From NCBI GenBank assembly GCA_030432695.1, contig JAUILN010000001.1:620001-684000 (forward strand): a DNA stretch of 64,000 nt. The letters are read 5' to 3'. Shown in pieces: positions 1 through 8,507 of the stretch. The stretch is from a bacterium. GTDB taxonomy: Bacteria; Planctomycetota; UBA1135; UBA2386. The notes beneath the pieces were generated by a model, which saw only the letters and a program-made list of their open reading frames with translations, had not been told where the DNA came from and made no database searches. Numbering within the stretch: position 1 is the first letter of the stretch; each line of letters begins with the position of its first letter. The position numbers and the translations under genes are program-made.

Positions 1-13
1 GCGCCGAGGTTCA

Positions 14-50
14 GGGGTTGACAACCCGGCCGGGTCGAGTTGTTAACCCC
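14..50. terminator. Inverted repeat downstream of the ThuA-DUF1080 gene, possible terminator
   Basis: Two 12-nt arms at 14-25 and 39-50 are complementary except for one position (read as RNA, a G-U type pair). They enclose a self-complementary CCCGGCCGGG core. The hairpin lies about 8 nt beyond the stop codon of the minus-strand gene that ends at 59, which suits a transcription terminator. No T-tract follows in the minus-strand direction, so it could also be a 3'-end stabilising hairpin. Confidence 0.45.
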
Positions 51-58
51 CTCTCGGG

Positions 59-1453
59 TCAGAGGGGGAGGAACCACACGTTGCGGAAGGAGACGGGATT
101 GCTGTGGTCCTGCAGCAGCAGGGGGAGCGCTTCCGGTCCTTCCTGCATCCCGGCGCCGGTCTTGGCGGTGATCTCGACGTCGTCGTGGACCAGGGTGTCG
201 TTCCACCACAGGGTCAGGCGGGCGTTGGCGGTCTTGGTTCCTCCGTCGTCGAAGCGCGCGGGCGTGAAGCGGATCCAGTACTCCTGCCACTCGCCGGCCG
301 GCTTGCCGGCGTTCACCTCGGGAGCGCGCTGGCGGTAGAGCGAGCCGCAGCCGTTGAACTCGGGCTCGCGGCCGAACGAGTCGAGGATCTGCAGCTCGTA
401 GCGGCGCTGGATGTAGACGCCGCTGTTGCCCTTGCCCTGACCCTGCTCGCCGTCTTCCTCGGGGATGCGGAAGGACACATGCAGGATGCCGGCGCCGAGT
501 GGCTCCTTGGTGACGATCGATCCCTTGCCCGGGTTCACGGTCAGCACGCCGTCGGCGACGTCCCATCCCGGCTCGCCGCCGTTCTGCGCGGTCCAGTGCT
601 CTGCGAGCGAGGTCTCGCTGCCGTCGAACAGCACGCGCGCTCCTGCGGGTGCCTCCGCAAAGCGATCGCCGGCGTCGAGCGTCCAGCGCAGGCCCTGCAG
701 CAGGGTCCGCTGGTAGTCGTGGTTGGCCCAGACCTCGTGACGATGACCGAGCGAGCAGTAGAACATCCGGCCCGCGCCGACGTCCTTGCACCACGCCACC
801 GCGTAGTCGTCGTCCTGCTGGCGCTTGCCCTTGCTCACGTCGATCGAGGCGTTGTCGATGCTCATCAGCACCGTCTGCGCGTCGCGACTCCAGTTCTTGA
901 ACTGGTAGATCTCGTCGTGGGTGACGAACGACGCTCCGAGATGGCGCACGATCGGGTGGTCGGTCCGCTCGACGTTCACGGTCACCTGCTGGTGCCACGG
1001 GTGGCCGTCGAAGTAGCCGCCGATCAGCTCGCCATACGGCGCGAACCGATAGAACGTGTCGGTCGCCGAGTGCACGCCGCAGAACGCGCCGCCGGCCTCG
1101 ACCCAGTCGACGAGGCCCTGCGCGTGCTCCTCCGGGATCGGCAGCTCACCGGTGGTGTAGAACAGCACCGCGTCGAACCCGGCGAGCTGCTCCGGCGCCA
1201 GCATCCCGCAGTCCTGCGACGCGACGATCTCGAAGTGGTCGCCCGCGGCCTCGGTCAGCTCGCGTTCGGCCAGCGCGATCTTGCCGGCCTCGACGCGCTT
1301 GACCACCGGGTGCACGAAGCCGGCGCTGTGGGTGAAGAACAGCACGCGCGGTTTCACGGCACGGGGGAGGTCCTGCGCGGCGAGCGGCGCGACGCAGAGC
1401 GGGCTGAGGAGGACAGGGATGGCGAGGAGAGGGATGGCGAGGGTGCGGAGCAT
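59..1453 (-). CDS. Secreted ThuA-domain protein with C-terminal DUF1080 (3-keto-disaccharide hydrolase-type) domain
   Basis: The 464-aa protein starts at the ATG at 1453, where a clear signal peptide begins (hydrophobic residues 3-24, cleavage probably after LAAQ); longer readings upstream lack protein-like composition. Residues about 35-255 form a ThuA-type, glutamine-amidotransferase-like fold (motifs GVHSATDTFY, GYFDGHPWHQ, HDEIYQF, YCSLGHRHEVW). Residues about 263-464 match the DUF1080 / 3-keto-disaccharide hydrolase beta-sandwich (RVLFDG, NSGVYIQ, YELQILDSFG, WIRFTP). In planctomycetes and related bacteria such fusions are secreted or periplasmic and are linked to sugar or glycoside breakdown. 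The exact substrate cannot be read from the sequence. The gene stands alone, divergent from 1641. Confidence 0.88.
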   Translation of the reverse strand: MLRTLAIPLLAIPVLLSPLCVAPLAAQDLPRAVKPRVLFFTHSAGFVHPVVKRVEAGKIALAERELTEAAGDHFEIVASQDCGMLAPEQLAGFDAVLFYTTGELPIPEEHAQGLVDWVEAGGAFCGVHSATDTFYRFAPYGELIGGYFDGHPWHQQVTVNVERTDHPIVRHLGASFVTHDEIYQFKNWSRDAQTVLMSIDNASIDVSKGKRQQDDDYAVAWCKDVGAGRMFYCSLGHRHEVWANHDYQRTLLQGLRWTLDAGDRFAEAPAGARVLFDGSETSLAEHWTAQNGGEPGWDVADGVLTVNPGKGSIVTKEPLGAGILHVSFRIPEEDGEQGQGKGNSGVYIQRRYELQILDSFGREPEFNGCGSLYRQRAPEVNAGKPAGEWQEYWIRFTPARFDDGGTKTANARLTLWWNDTLVHDDVEITAKTGAGMQEGPEALPLLLQDHSNPVSFRNVWFLPL

Positions 1454-1640
1454 CACCCCCGCAGCGTAAGGCAACGCGCGGTCCAGGCGAACCGCGCGGG
1501 GTGGCCGTCTCCCCGGTCGGGGGCCGGACCGTGGTGGCGATTGTGGGCGAGGGGGTGTGGTACCCGAACGAGTCCTGCCGCTGACCGACGGGCAGCCCCG
1601 CGACGGTGCGGCGCGCCGCGTTCCTCCCCGGTCTCCGGTC

Positions 1641-2462
1641 ATGGTCCTACCACGCCTCCTCCCTCCTTCGCTCCTCTTGCTGGCACTCGGTGCGCCGGCG
1701 CAGAGCGTGCCGCCGCTGTCCCTCGCCGAAGCCGCCTCGTCGGCCGACTGGATCGTCACCGCGACGGTCCGGTCGTCGCGATCCCGCTGGTCCGACGACC
1801 GCACCACGATCCGGACCTTCGTGGCGCTCGGCGACGTGGTCGTGCACCACGGAACGGTGCCGGGCGGCGAGCCGGTGCTGCGCTTCGACGGTGGTCAGGT
1901 CGGCGACGACCGGATCGCGGTCGCCGGGATGCCGGTGCTTCGCGAGGGGGGCCGCTACCTGCTGTTCGTCCGCGGCAACGGCGAGCACGTGTCACCGATC
2001 GTCGGCTTCCACCAGGGTGTGTTCGAGGTCCGGGAGACCGCCTCCGGCGAGGTGCTGGTCGACGCGTTCGGGCGGGAACTCGTCGAGGTCCGCGAGGGCC
2101 GTCTGGTGGTCGCCGAGCGTCGGTCGGTCGCGGGCGCCGCGACGCCGCGGCCGTCCGGTCCACAGGTGCTTTCGATCGACCACACGGTGGTCGCCGCGGC
2201 TGCCGACGTGGAACGACGCGAGGGTCAGCAACTCGCGCGCGGGACCGCCAGGCCTCTGCCGCTGCCGGAGCTGCCGGCGACCGGCCCGGCCGTGCGGATC
2301 CCGGCGGCTGGCCGGTCGGCGGTGAGCCCACCGGCCCGCGTCGAAGGGTCTACCCCGCTCGGCGCCGCGCGCCACCCGATCCTGCTGGCGGCCGGTGACG
2401 ACCCGGGCCGGCGCGTGAACCTGGCTGCGATGCTGCGCTTCGTCGGGGAGGTCCGCCGATGA
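1641..2462 (+). CDS. Secreted protein of unknown function, coupled to the downstream metalloprotease
   Basis: The 273-aa protein has a short signal peptide (residues 1-20, ending around APAQS), consistent with the start at 1641. I recognise no named domain. The middle part (about residues 50-130) looks like a beta-rich domain with a phrase of the type gG-x-x-g-D-x-x-x-x-V-x-G-M-P-V-L-x-x-G-G-R-Y-L-L-F. The C-terminal third is rich in Pro, Arg and Ala and looks disordered. The stop codon overlaps the ATG of the next gene (ATGA at 2459-2462), so the two are almost certainly translated together. It may be a partner, chaperone or substrate of the protease; that is inference. Confidence 0.7.
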   Translation: MVLPRLLPPSLLLLALGAPAQSVPPLSLAEAASSADWIVTATVRSSRSRWSDDRTTIRTFVALGDVVVHHGTVPGGEPVLRFDGGQVGDDRIAVAGMPVLREGGRYLLFVRGNGEHVSPIVGFHQGVFEVRETASGEVLVDAFGRELVEVREGRLVVAERRSVAGAATPRPSGPQVLSIDHTVVAAAADVERREGQQLARGTARPLPLPELPATGPAVRIPAAGRSAVSPPARVEGSTPLGAARHPILLAAGDDPGRRVNLAAMLRFVGEVRR

Positions 2463-4291
2463 TCCGCCTCGGCACGCTTCCCAGGTGGTCGGTCGTCGGG
2501 ATCGGCATGGTGCTCGCCGCCTCGCTGGCCTTCACCGTCTACCCCGGTGCGCCGCGCTGGCCGCTGGTCGGTGGGTTCCATTACGTCGTCGATCTCAACA
2601 CGACGTCGTTCCCCGCCGGATCGGTCTGGGACAGCCAGGCCCAGTTCGCGCTGGCCGATTGGCGCGACATCGGCGCCACCTCGTTCCAACCCGGCATCCG
2701 GCGCAGTGCCGCCAACGGCTTCGTCAACAACGACGGCCTCAACGCCTGGATGTGGTCCGACCAGCCGGCTCAGACCTGGCTCGGCATCTGCTACTACCGC
2801 TATGCGGCGGGGGCCCTGCAGGAGGCCGACGTGGTGTTCAACGCGCGCGCCGACTACCCGTGGGCACCGGGCCTGCTCGACCCCTGCGGGGACCACGCGA
2901 ACAGTCCGTTCGACTTCCGCGGCGTGGCGCGCCACGAGGCCGGCCATGCGCTCGGACTCGACCACGACACCGCGCTGCTCTCGACCATGCAGCCGATCTA
3001 CCAGCCCGGCCAGGCCATCGCCCACACCGGTGCGTCGGGCGAGCTGCCGCACGGCGACGACAAGTTCGGCTGCCGCTTCCTCTACCCCAACCCGAGCACC
3101 GTCTACAACCTGATGGCGACGTGCTGGCAGCCGGTCGGCGGCGGCGTGCAGCGCATCCCCTTCGGCGGGAGCTTCGCCGCGGGATCGTCGATGACGGTGC
3201 CGGTCTACATCGTGAACCAGAGCAACGCCACGTTCCCGGCCACCCAGAAGCTCGGCATCTACCTGTCGACCAACGACGTGATCTCGACCGGCGACCTGCG
3301 CATCGCGAGCGTCCAGTTCTCGGGCAGCTGGTCGTTCCATGCCGAACAGCTCTACCAGTTCCCGGTCACGATCCCGGCGACGCTGGCACCGGGGACCTGG
3401 CACGTCGGCTGCATCATCGACCACGAGAACGCTCTGGCCGAGCGCTACGAGGGCGACAACGCGGCGCGGCTCGGTACCATCACGGTGACGCCGGCGCCAC
3501 GAGCGGACCTGGTGGTCGAGAGCCTTTCGATCAGCGACGCACGACCGGAGCGCGGTGCGCCGGTCACCGTCCACGCCGTGGTCCGTAACCGCGGCGCGGC
3601 CCCGACCACGGTGCCGACCACCACCGCGTTCTACGTGAAGTCGTGGACCGGTCCGACCGAGGTGGTCTGGAGCTGGCCGGTGATGTCGGCGACGACCCCA
3701 CCGTTGGCACCCGGTGCTTCGCACGCGATCCAGGGCGTGGCCTTCGTGCCGAACACGATCTGCGCCGGGCAGACCACCGCGTGGTACCTGCACGGCTCGG
3801 CCGACTTCGACGCGGTGGTCGCCGAGTCCGACGAGACCAACAACTGGCGCGACCTCGGCTTCCTGCCGCAATGGGAGGCGGGCCAGGGCTTCGCGATCGG
3901 GCTGATGAAGACCACATTGGATGCGTCCGGCATCGACTCGATCGGGCTGTGCGCGAAGGCGCTGTCGGCGCGGGCCCAGCCGACCGACTACTACCTGCTG
4001 TGGACCTGCTCGGGGTCCTCGCCGGGCGTGCCGTTGCTGCCGGCGGGCATCCTGCCGCTGAATCCCGACGTCTGCACCGAGATCGGCATCCTCGCCGAGG
4101 GCACGCTGTTCCACGGCATGCGCGGCACCTTGGCGACCGGGTCCGCGGGCTCGCTGGGAATCATCGACGGCGGCACCTGGCTGACGCCGATCGCCGGCGG
4201 CTACGTGGACGTCGCTGGGCTGTTCGTCGATACCGCGACCCTGGCGATCCTCGGGGTCGCGCCGACGTCGGTGTCGTTCCTGATCCGGTGA
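2459..4291 (+). CDS. Secreted matrixin-like zinc metalloprotease with CARDB-type domains
   Basis: The 610-aa exported protein has an N-terminal hydrophobic segment (about residues 10-28). The catalytic domain is residues about 38-210. The zinc-binding signature HExxHxxGxxH lies at H159-H169 (HEAGHALGLDH), with a following STMQP that serves as the Met-turn; this is the metzincin/matrixin arrangement. Residues about 240-345 and 350-475 resemble CARDB adhesion domains (LVVESLSIS, VRNRGAAP, ESDETNNWRDL). The last ~130 residues form another beta-rich domain ending in a pattern shared with other secreted proteins in this window. It probably degrades extracellular protein. It overlaps the upstream gene by 4 nt. 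Confidence 0.85.
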   Translation: MIRLGTLPRWSVVGIGMVLAASLAFTVYPGAPRWPLVGGFHYVVDLNTTSFPAGSVWDSQAQFALADWRDIGATSFQPGIRRSAANGFVNNDGLNAWMWSDQPAQTWLGICYYRYAAGALQEADVVFNARADYPWAPGLLDPCGDHANSPFDFRGVARHEAGHALGLDHDTALLSTMQPIYQPGQAIAHTGASGELPHGDDKFGCRFLYPNPSTVYNLMATCWQPVGGGVQRIPFGGSFAAGSSMTVPVYIVNQSNATFPATQKLGIYLSTNDVISTGDLRIASVQFSGSWSFHAEQLYQFPVTIPATLAPGTWHVGCIIDHENALAERYEGDNAARLGTITVTPAPRADLVVESLSISDARPERGAPVTVHAVVRNRGAAPTTVPTTTAFYVKSWTGPTEVVWSWPVMSATTPPLAPGASHAIQGVAFVPNTICAGQTTAWYLHGSADFDAVVAESDETNNWRDLGFLPQWEAGQGFAIGLMKTTLDASGIDSIGLCAKALSARAQPTDYYLLWTCSGSSPGVPLLPAGILPLNPDVCTEIGILAEGTLFHGMRGTLATGSAGSLGIIDGGTWLTPIAGGYVDVAGLFVDTATLAILGVAPTSVSFLIR

Positions 4292-4338
4292 GCGGCGGCT
4301 GCACCGGGAGCTACCGGCGACGGGCGCGGGTCGCTCCA

Positions 4339-4998
4339 ATGCCAGGTATGCAATCGGACGCCGACGACCGCTTCGTGGCGCTGCTGCGCGGATGGTGCAG
4401 CGGCGACGAGGAAGCCCTGGCCGTGTTGCTCGGCGAGGAGCGGGACTGGATCTGTGGATTGGTGCGTCGGCGCCTCGGCGCGGCACTGCGCGGCCGCGCC
4501 GAGACCCAGGACGTGGTCCAGGACGCGGTGGTGGAGGTCCTGCGCAGCGGCCCGCGCATCCTCACCCGCGACCGCGCGGCATTCCGAGCGCTGCTGGCGC
4601 GCATCGTGGAGAACACCCTGCGAGACGCACACGATCGACATACCGCGGCGCGGCGCGACCTGCGCCGGGAGGTGCCACTGGACTCGCGTTCGACCATCGT
4701 CCTGGATAAGAGCCTCCGGTCGGTGACGCATGTGAGCGAGGCGGCGGTGCGTGAGGAGGAGCGGGCGCTGATCCGCTGCGCGATCGAACTGCTCGAGCCG
4801 ATCGACCGCGAGATCGTGCTGTTGCGGGGCTACCGCGAGCTCGAGTTCGCGGAGTGCGCGCGGCTGCTCGGCATCGCGGTGAGCACCGCGCAGATGCGGT
4901 TCGCGCGCGCGGTGCCGCGGTTGGCGCGGATGGTTGCGCGCCTGCGGGCGGGACAGGTCGACGCGGGCGATCCCGGGCCCGCACCAGGAGTGGCATGA
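4339..4998 (+). CDS. ECF-type RNA polymerase sigma factor, partner of the adjacent kinase
   Basis: The protein is 219 aa from the ATG at 4339; an in-frame ATG at 4348 is equally possible. Region 2 spans residues about 15-95 (ETQDVVQDAVVEVLR, FRALLARIVENTLRD) and region 4 about 140-200 (ELLEPIDREIVLLRGYRELEFAECARLLGI, then STAQMRFARAV as recognition helix). The arrangement matches planctomycete ECF sigma factors encoded next to Ser/Thr kinases. No anti-sigma factor is visible. The stop overlaps the kinase start (ATGA at 4995-4998), indicating coupling. The likely role is kinase-linked control of a regulon that cannot be named from sequence. Confidence 0.9.
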   Translation: MPGMQSDADDRFVALLRGWCSGDEEALAVLLGEERDWICGLVRRRLGAALRGRAETQDVVQDAVVEVLRSGPRILTRDRAAFRALLARIVENTLRDAHDRHTAARRDLRREVPLDSRSTIVLDKSLRSVTHVSEAAVREEERALIRCAIELLEPIDREIVLLRGYRELEFAECARLLGIAVSTAQMRFARAVPRLARMVARLRAGQVDAGDPGPAPGVA

Positions 4999-7559
4999 GT
5001 CACGAGACGCGGTTCGAGCGGGCCATCCGGCTGTGGCTGCACCATGGCGAGTCGTCCGACGGCAGTCTGGAGCAGTTGCGGCAGGCGCATCCGGACCTGG
5101 CCGACCTGTTCGACGTGCTGAGCGAACAGGGTGACGGCCACGCGGAGGACAGCGCGGAGGTCGAGCACGGCGCGCTCGGTGACTTCCAGATCCTGCGGGA
5201 ACTGGGGCGCGGCGGCACCGCGATCGTCTACGAGGCGCGCCAACGGTCGCTCGATCGACTGGTCGCGCTGAAGCTGCCGCTGGCCGGTACGGGCTGTAGT
5301 CCGGGCGCGATCGCCCGGATCCGCCGCGAGGCCCGGACCCTGGCCCGCCTCGACCATCCGTCGATCGTCCGGGTGGTGGCGGTGCTCGGTGGCGACGACG
5401 TCGGCTACGCGATGGAGCTGGTCGATGGCCGACCGATCGACCGCGATGCGCGGGACGCGCGGAGTGTCGCCGCGCTGGTCGCGACGGTCGCCGAGGCGCT
5501 GCACCACGCCCACGAGGCGGGGATCGTGCACCGCGACGTGAAGCCGGCCAACATCCTGGTGCGGGCGGACGGTCGGGCGGTGCTGACCGACTTCGGGCTG
5601 GCGCTCGCCGAGGACCTGCCGTCGTTGACGCGCACCGGCGGCTTCGCGGGCACGCCGTTCTACGTGTCGCCGGAGCAGGCCGGCGGTCGGCCCGCGGATC
5701 GACGCAGCGACGTGTTCTCGCTCGGCGTCACGCTCTACGAACTGCTCACCGGCCGGCGGCCGTTCGAGGGCGACACCTCGGCGCAGGTGCTCGCCGCGAT
5801 CGAGTCGGGTCGCTACGTCGACCCGCGCCGCCTGGGACGAGGGCTGCCGCGCGACCTGGTCGCGATCGTCTGTCGGGCGATCGAGTCGCGGCCGGAGCGC
5901 CGCTACCAGACCGCGGCGGCGTTCGCCGCGGACCTGCGCGCCTGGTCGACGGGGCGGGCGGTGGTGGCGCGGCCGCCATCGCGGGCGCGCGCGGCGCTGC
6001 GCTGGATGCGACGCGAGCCGTGGCGGGCGGCGGCCTTGCTCGCGCTGCTGCTGGCGGCCGGTGCGGGCGGGTACCTGATCGCCAAGGCGCCGCTGCTGCA
6101 CGACGCGGAGCAGCGGCTCGCGTCGGAGCGACGTGAACTCTTGCTCGGTGAGGGGGCCGCGGCGCTGCTGGTCGGTGACCGCACCGCGGCGCAGCGCTGC
6201 TTCGACGAGGTCTTGGAAGCGGGCGAGCGCTGCGACGAGGCGGTCGCCGGACGGGCCTTGGCGGCACCGGATGCGGTGGCGGCGGTGGCGATCCTGGATG
6301 CCGCGGCGATGGTGCCGGATGCCTCGCTGACCCTGCGCGCGTTGCGCGACGATCTGGTCACCGGCTCGCCGCCGGGCACCCGGACTCCGATCGATGCCTT
6401 GGACGCCTACGTCTCGGGACTCCGCGCGCTGACCGCCGACACCCAGGCCCGCCACGCCGAGCCGCAGGCCTGGCGGCAGCGGTTGCGCGCCGCGTTGCGG
6501 GCACTGGGTGTGGCGACCCGGCTGTCGGAGCGACCGCGCCTCGCGCACTACGTGGTGTGGGCGAATACCGCGGCGAACGTCGGGGATGCTGCCGCCTGCA
6601 GCGAGGTCGCCGAGGCCTTGCTCCGCCTCTGGCCCGGGTCGCGCACCGCGCGCGCGGCGCGCACCGTGGCGCTGACCGGCTGCGATCCGGTGGCGGCGAG
6701 ATCGGCGATGGAAGCTGCGGTGCTCGAGCAGCCGGAAGACTGGCGGGCCTGGGCGAACCTCATGTTCCTCACCCACTCGCAGGGTGACCTGGAGCGGAGC
6801 CTCACGGCGGCGCGCCGCTGTGCGGAACTCATGCCCGCGGGCGATCAGGCGTTCGCCCACAGCGCGGTCGCCGAACGGCTCGATCTTACCGGGCGAGACG
6901 CCGAGGCGCTGGTGGAGTGGCAGCGCGTCCTGGAACTCGAACCGACCCACTCGAACGCGCACTACCACGTCGCGCTGGCGGCGTCGGCGCGCGGTGACCA
7001 CTCCGCGGCGATCACGCACCTCGAAGCGGCGGTGCGCAGCGAGCCGGGGTTCGCCGAGGCCTGGAACAACCTCGGGATGGCGCGCGACGCAGCCGGCGAT
7101 CCGCAAGGCGCGATCACCGCATTGCGGCGGGCCCGAGACGTGGATCCCGGCCTGGCACCGGCGCACGGCAACCTGCTCCGGATGCACCGGGCGCGCGGCG
7201 ATCGTCCGGCGCTGCTGGACGAACTCAGGAACTGGGTGGCGGCGCGGCCGGGCGATGCGGCCGGGTGGCGCAGACTCGCCGTCGAGCTGTTGGTCGCCGG
7301 ACCTCCAGCAGTCGAATCCGACCAGGCCGCAGGTCTCCAGGCCTGCCTGCAGGCGTTGGTCGCCGACGGGGGCAGTGAGCCGGCGGACTACGTGCTGCTG
7401 GCCCGCGCGTTGGGCCGGGGCGACCGCGACGCGGCCCGCTCGGTGCTCGACGCCGCCAGCCTCGCGATGCCGGGCTCGCGCGAGGTGCTCGATGCCGCGC
7501 GTCTGGAGCTGCTCGGCGAAGCCCCGCTGCCGCAGCCGGAAGGCGGGACGTCGCGCTGA
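4995..7559 (+). CDS. Transmembrane Ser/Thr protein kinase with C-terminal TPR repeats
   Basis: The protein is 854 aa. The kinase domain is residues about 64-325: glycine loop GRGGTA at 71-76, Lys93 in ALK, HRD at 179-181 (HRDVKPAN), DFG at 199-201, and SPE (for APE) at 225-227. All catalytic residues are present, so it should be active. A single membrane helix lies at about 343-363. The C-terminal ~480 residues are helical with TPR-like units, clearest around residues 610-720 (e.g. AEALVEWQRVLELEPTHSNAHYH, split by turns). This is the PknB-like planctomycete type with a sensing or docking tail outside or across the membrane. It is translated with the ECF sigma gene through a 4-nt overlap. Confidence 0.93.
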   Translation: MSHETRFERAIRLWLHHGESSDGSLEQLRQAHPDLADLFDVLSEQGDGHAEDSAEVEHGALGDFQILRELGRGGTAIVYEARQRSLDRLVALKLPLAGTGCSPGAIARIRREARTLARLDHPSIVRVVAVLGGDDVGYAMELVDGRPIDRDARDARSVAALVATVAEALHHAHEAGIVHRDVKPANILVRADGRAVLTDFGLALAEDLPSLTRTGGFAGTPFYVSPEQAGGRPADRRSDVFSLGVTLYELLTGRRPFEGDTSAQVLAAIESGRYVDPRRLGRGLPRDLVAIVCRAIESRPERRYQTAAAFAADLRAWSTGRAVVARPPSRARAALRWMRREPWRAAALLALLLAAGAGGYLIAKAPLLHDAEQRLASERRELLLGEGAAALLVGDRTAAQRCFDEVLEAGERCDEAVAGRALAAPDAVAAVAILDAAAMVPDASLTLRALRDDLVTGSPPGTRTPIDALDAYVSGLRALTADTQARHAEPQAWRQRLRAALRALGVATRLSERPRLAHYVVWANTAANVGDAAACSEVAEALLRLWPGSRTARAARTVALTGCDPVAARSAMEAAVLEQPEDWRAWANLMFLTHSQGDLERSLTAARRCAELMPAGDQAFAHSAVAERLDLTGRDAEALVEWQRVLELEPTHSNAHYHVALAASARGDHSAAITHLEAAVRSEPGFAEAWNNLGMARDAAGDPQGAITALRRARDVDPGLAPAHGNLLRMHRARGDRPALLDELRNWVAARPGDAAGWRRLAVELLVAGPPAVESDQAAGLQACLQALVADGGSEPADYVLLARALGRGDRDAARSVLDAASLAMPGSREVLDAARLELLGEAPLPQPEGGTSR

Positions 7560-7571
7560 CCCCCGGCTCGC

Positions 7572-8453
7572 CTACCGGCGATCTGGGTCCTGGCCGCGCA
7601 GCACGGAGTTGCCGGTGAAGGTCTGCCGCCGGTCGATCGACACCGGTTCGGCGATCGCCTCGACGTCCATCCGGCCGCTCTGCGCGAAGAAGCCCACCGG
7701 GTTCTGCCAGACCAGCTGGTCGACCTGGTCCTCGGTGAAGCCCGCGGCGCGCATCTTGGCGACGGTCTTGGGCACCATCAGCGGGTCGGAGACGCCCCAG
7801 TCGGCGGCGCTATTGATGATCACCTTGTCGATCCCGTACTCGAGGAGGATCTTGACCATCCGGTCCTCGTCCATCTTGGTGTGCGGGTAGATCGAGAAGC
7901 CCTGCCAGCAGCCGAGGTCGCGGGTGATCTTGATGGTCTCCTCGTTGCCGTGGTCGAGCAGCACCCGCTCCATCGGGATGCCGCTCTCCCTGCAGATGTC
8001 GATGCAGCGCCGGAAGCCCTGCATCTTGTCGCGGTGCGGCGTGTGGATCAGGATCGGCTGGTCGTGCGCGATCGCCAGCTCGATCTGCGCGAGGAAGAAC
8101 TTCTCCTCGGTCTTGGTCTGGTCGTCGAGGCCGATCTCGCCGACGCCGACCACGCTGTCCTTCTCGAGGTAGCGCGGCAGGATGTCGAGGACGTCCTGGT
8201 TGACGCGGTCGTCGTTGGCCTCGCGCGGGTTCAACCCCATCGTGCAGAAGTGGTGCACGCCGAACTGCTCGGAGCGGAACCGCTCCCAGCCGATCAGGGT
8301 GTCGAAGTAGTCGATGAAGGTCCCGACGTGGGTGCGCGATTGGCCGAGCCAGAAGGCCGGCTCGAGGACCGCGCGGACCCCGGCTGCGAACAGGCGTTCG
8401 TAGTCGTCGGTGATCCGACTGAACATGTGGATGTGCGGCTCGAAGATGCGCAT
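7572..8453 (-). CDS. eboB: TatD-like metal-dependent hydrolase, EboB-type
   Basis: The 293-aa protein opens with a metal-binding HxH (EPHIHMF, H7 and H9) typical of amidohydrolase/TatD TIM barrels. It contains VGVGEIGLDD (conserved Glu), PILIHTPHRDK (His ligand), LLDHG and a late INSAADWG (Asp ligand). The length fits TatD relatives. The gene lies 54 nt downstream of an EboA-family gene in the same direction; in described ebo clusters a TatD-like hydrolase (EboB) accompanies EboA. That neighbour is the main reason for the symbol. The substrate is unknown; ebo genes have been linked to moving precursors of secondary metabolites across the membrane. Distinct from DNase-type TatD, though that reading cannot be excluded. 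Confidence 0.78.
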   Translation of the reverse strand: MRIFEPHIHMFSRITDDYERLFAAGVRAVLEPAFWLGQSRTHVGTFIDYFDTLIGWERFRSEQFGVHHFCTMGLNPREANDDRVNQDVLDILPRYLEKDSVVGVGEIGLDDQTKTEEKFFLAQIELAIAHDQPILIHTPHRDKMQGFRRCIDICRESGIPMERVLLDHGNEETIKITRDLGCWQGFSIYPHTKMDEDRMVKILLEYGIDKVIINSAADWGVSDPLMVPKTVAKMRAAGFTEDQVDQLVWQNPVGFFAQSGRMDVEAIAEPVSIDRRQTFTGNSVLRGQDPDRR

Positions 8454-8507
8454 CGGGAGCGGAGGGGTGCGAGAGGGGGTGGGAGGGTGTGGGGCGCGCG
8501 CGCGGGA

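Noticed and set aside
2225..4486. 753-codon open frame on the minus strand opposite the metalloprotease
   Set aside because: Antisense of 1641-4291 and the sigma gene; Arg/His/Gly-rich with no domain and no plausible start region.
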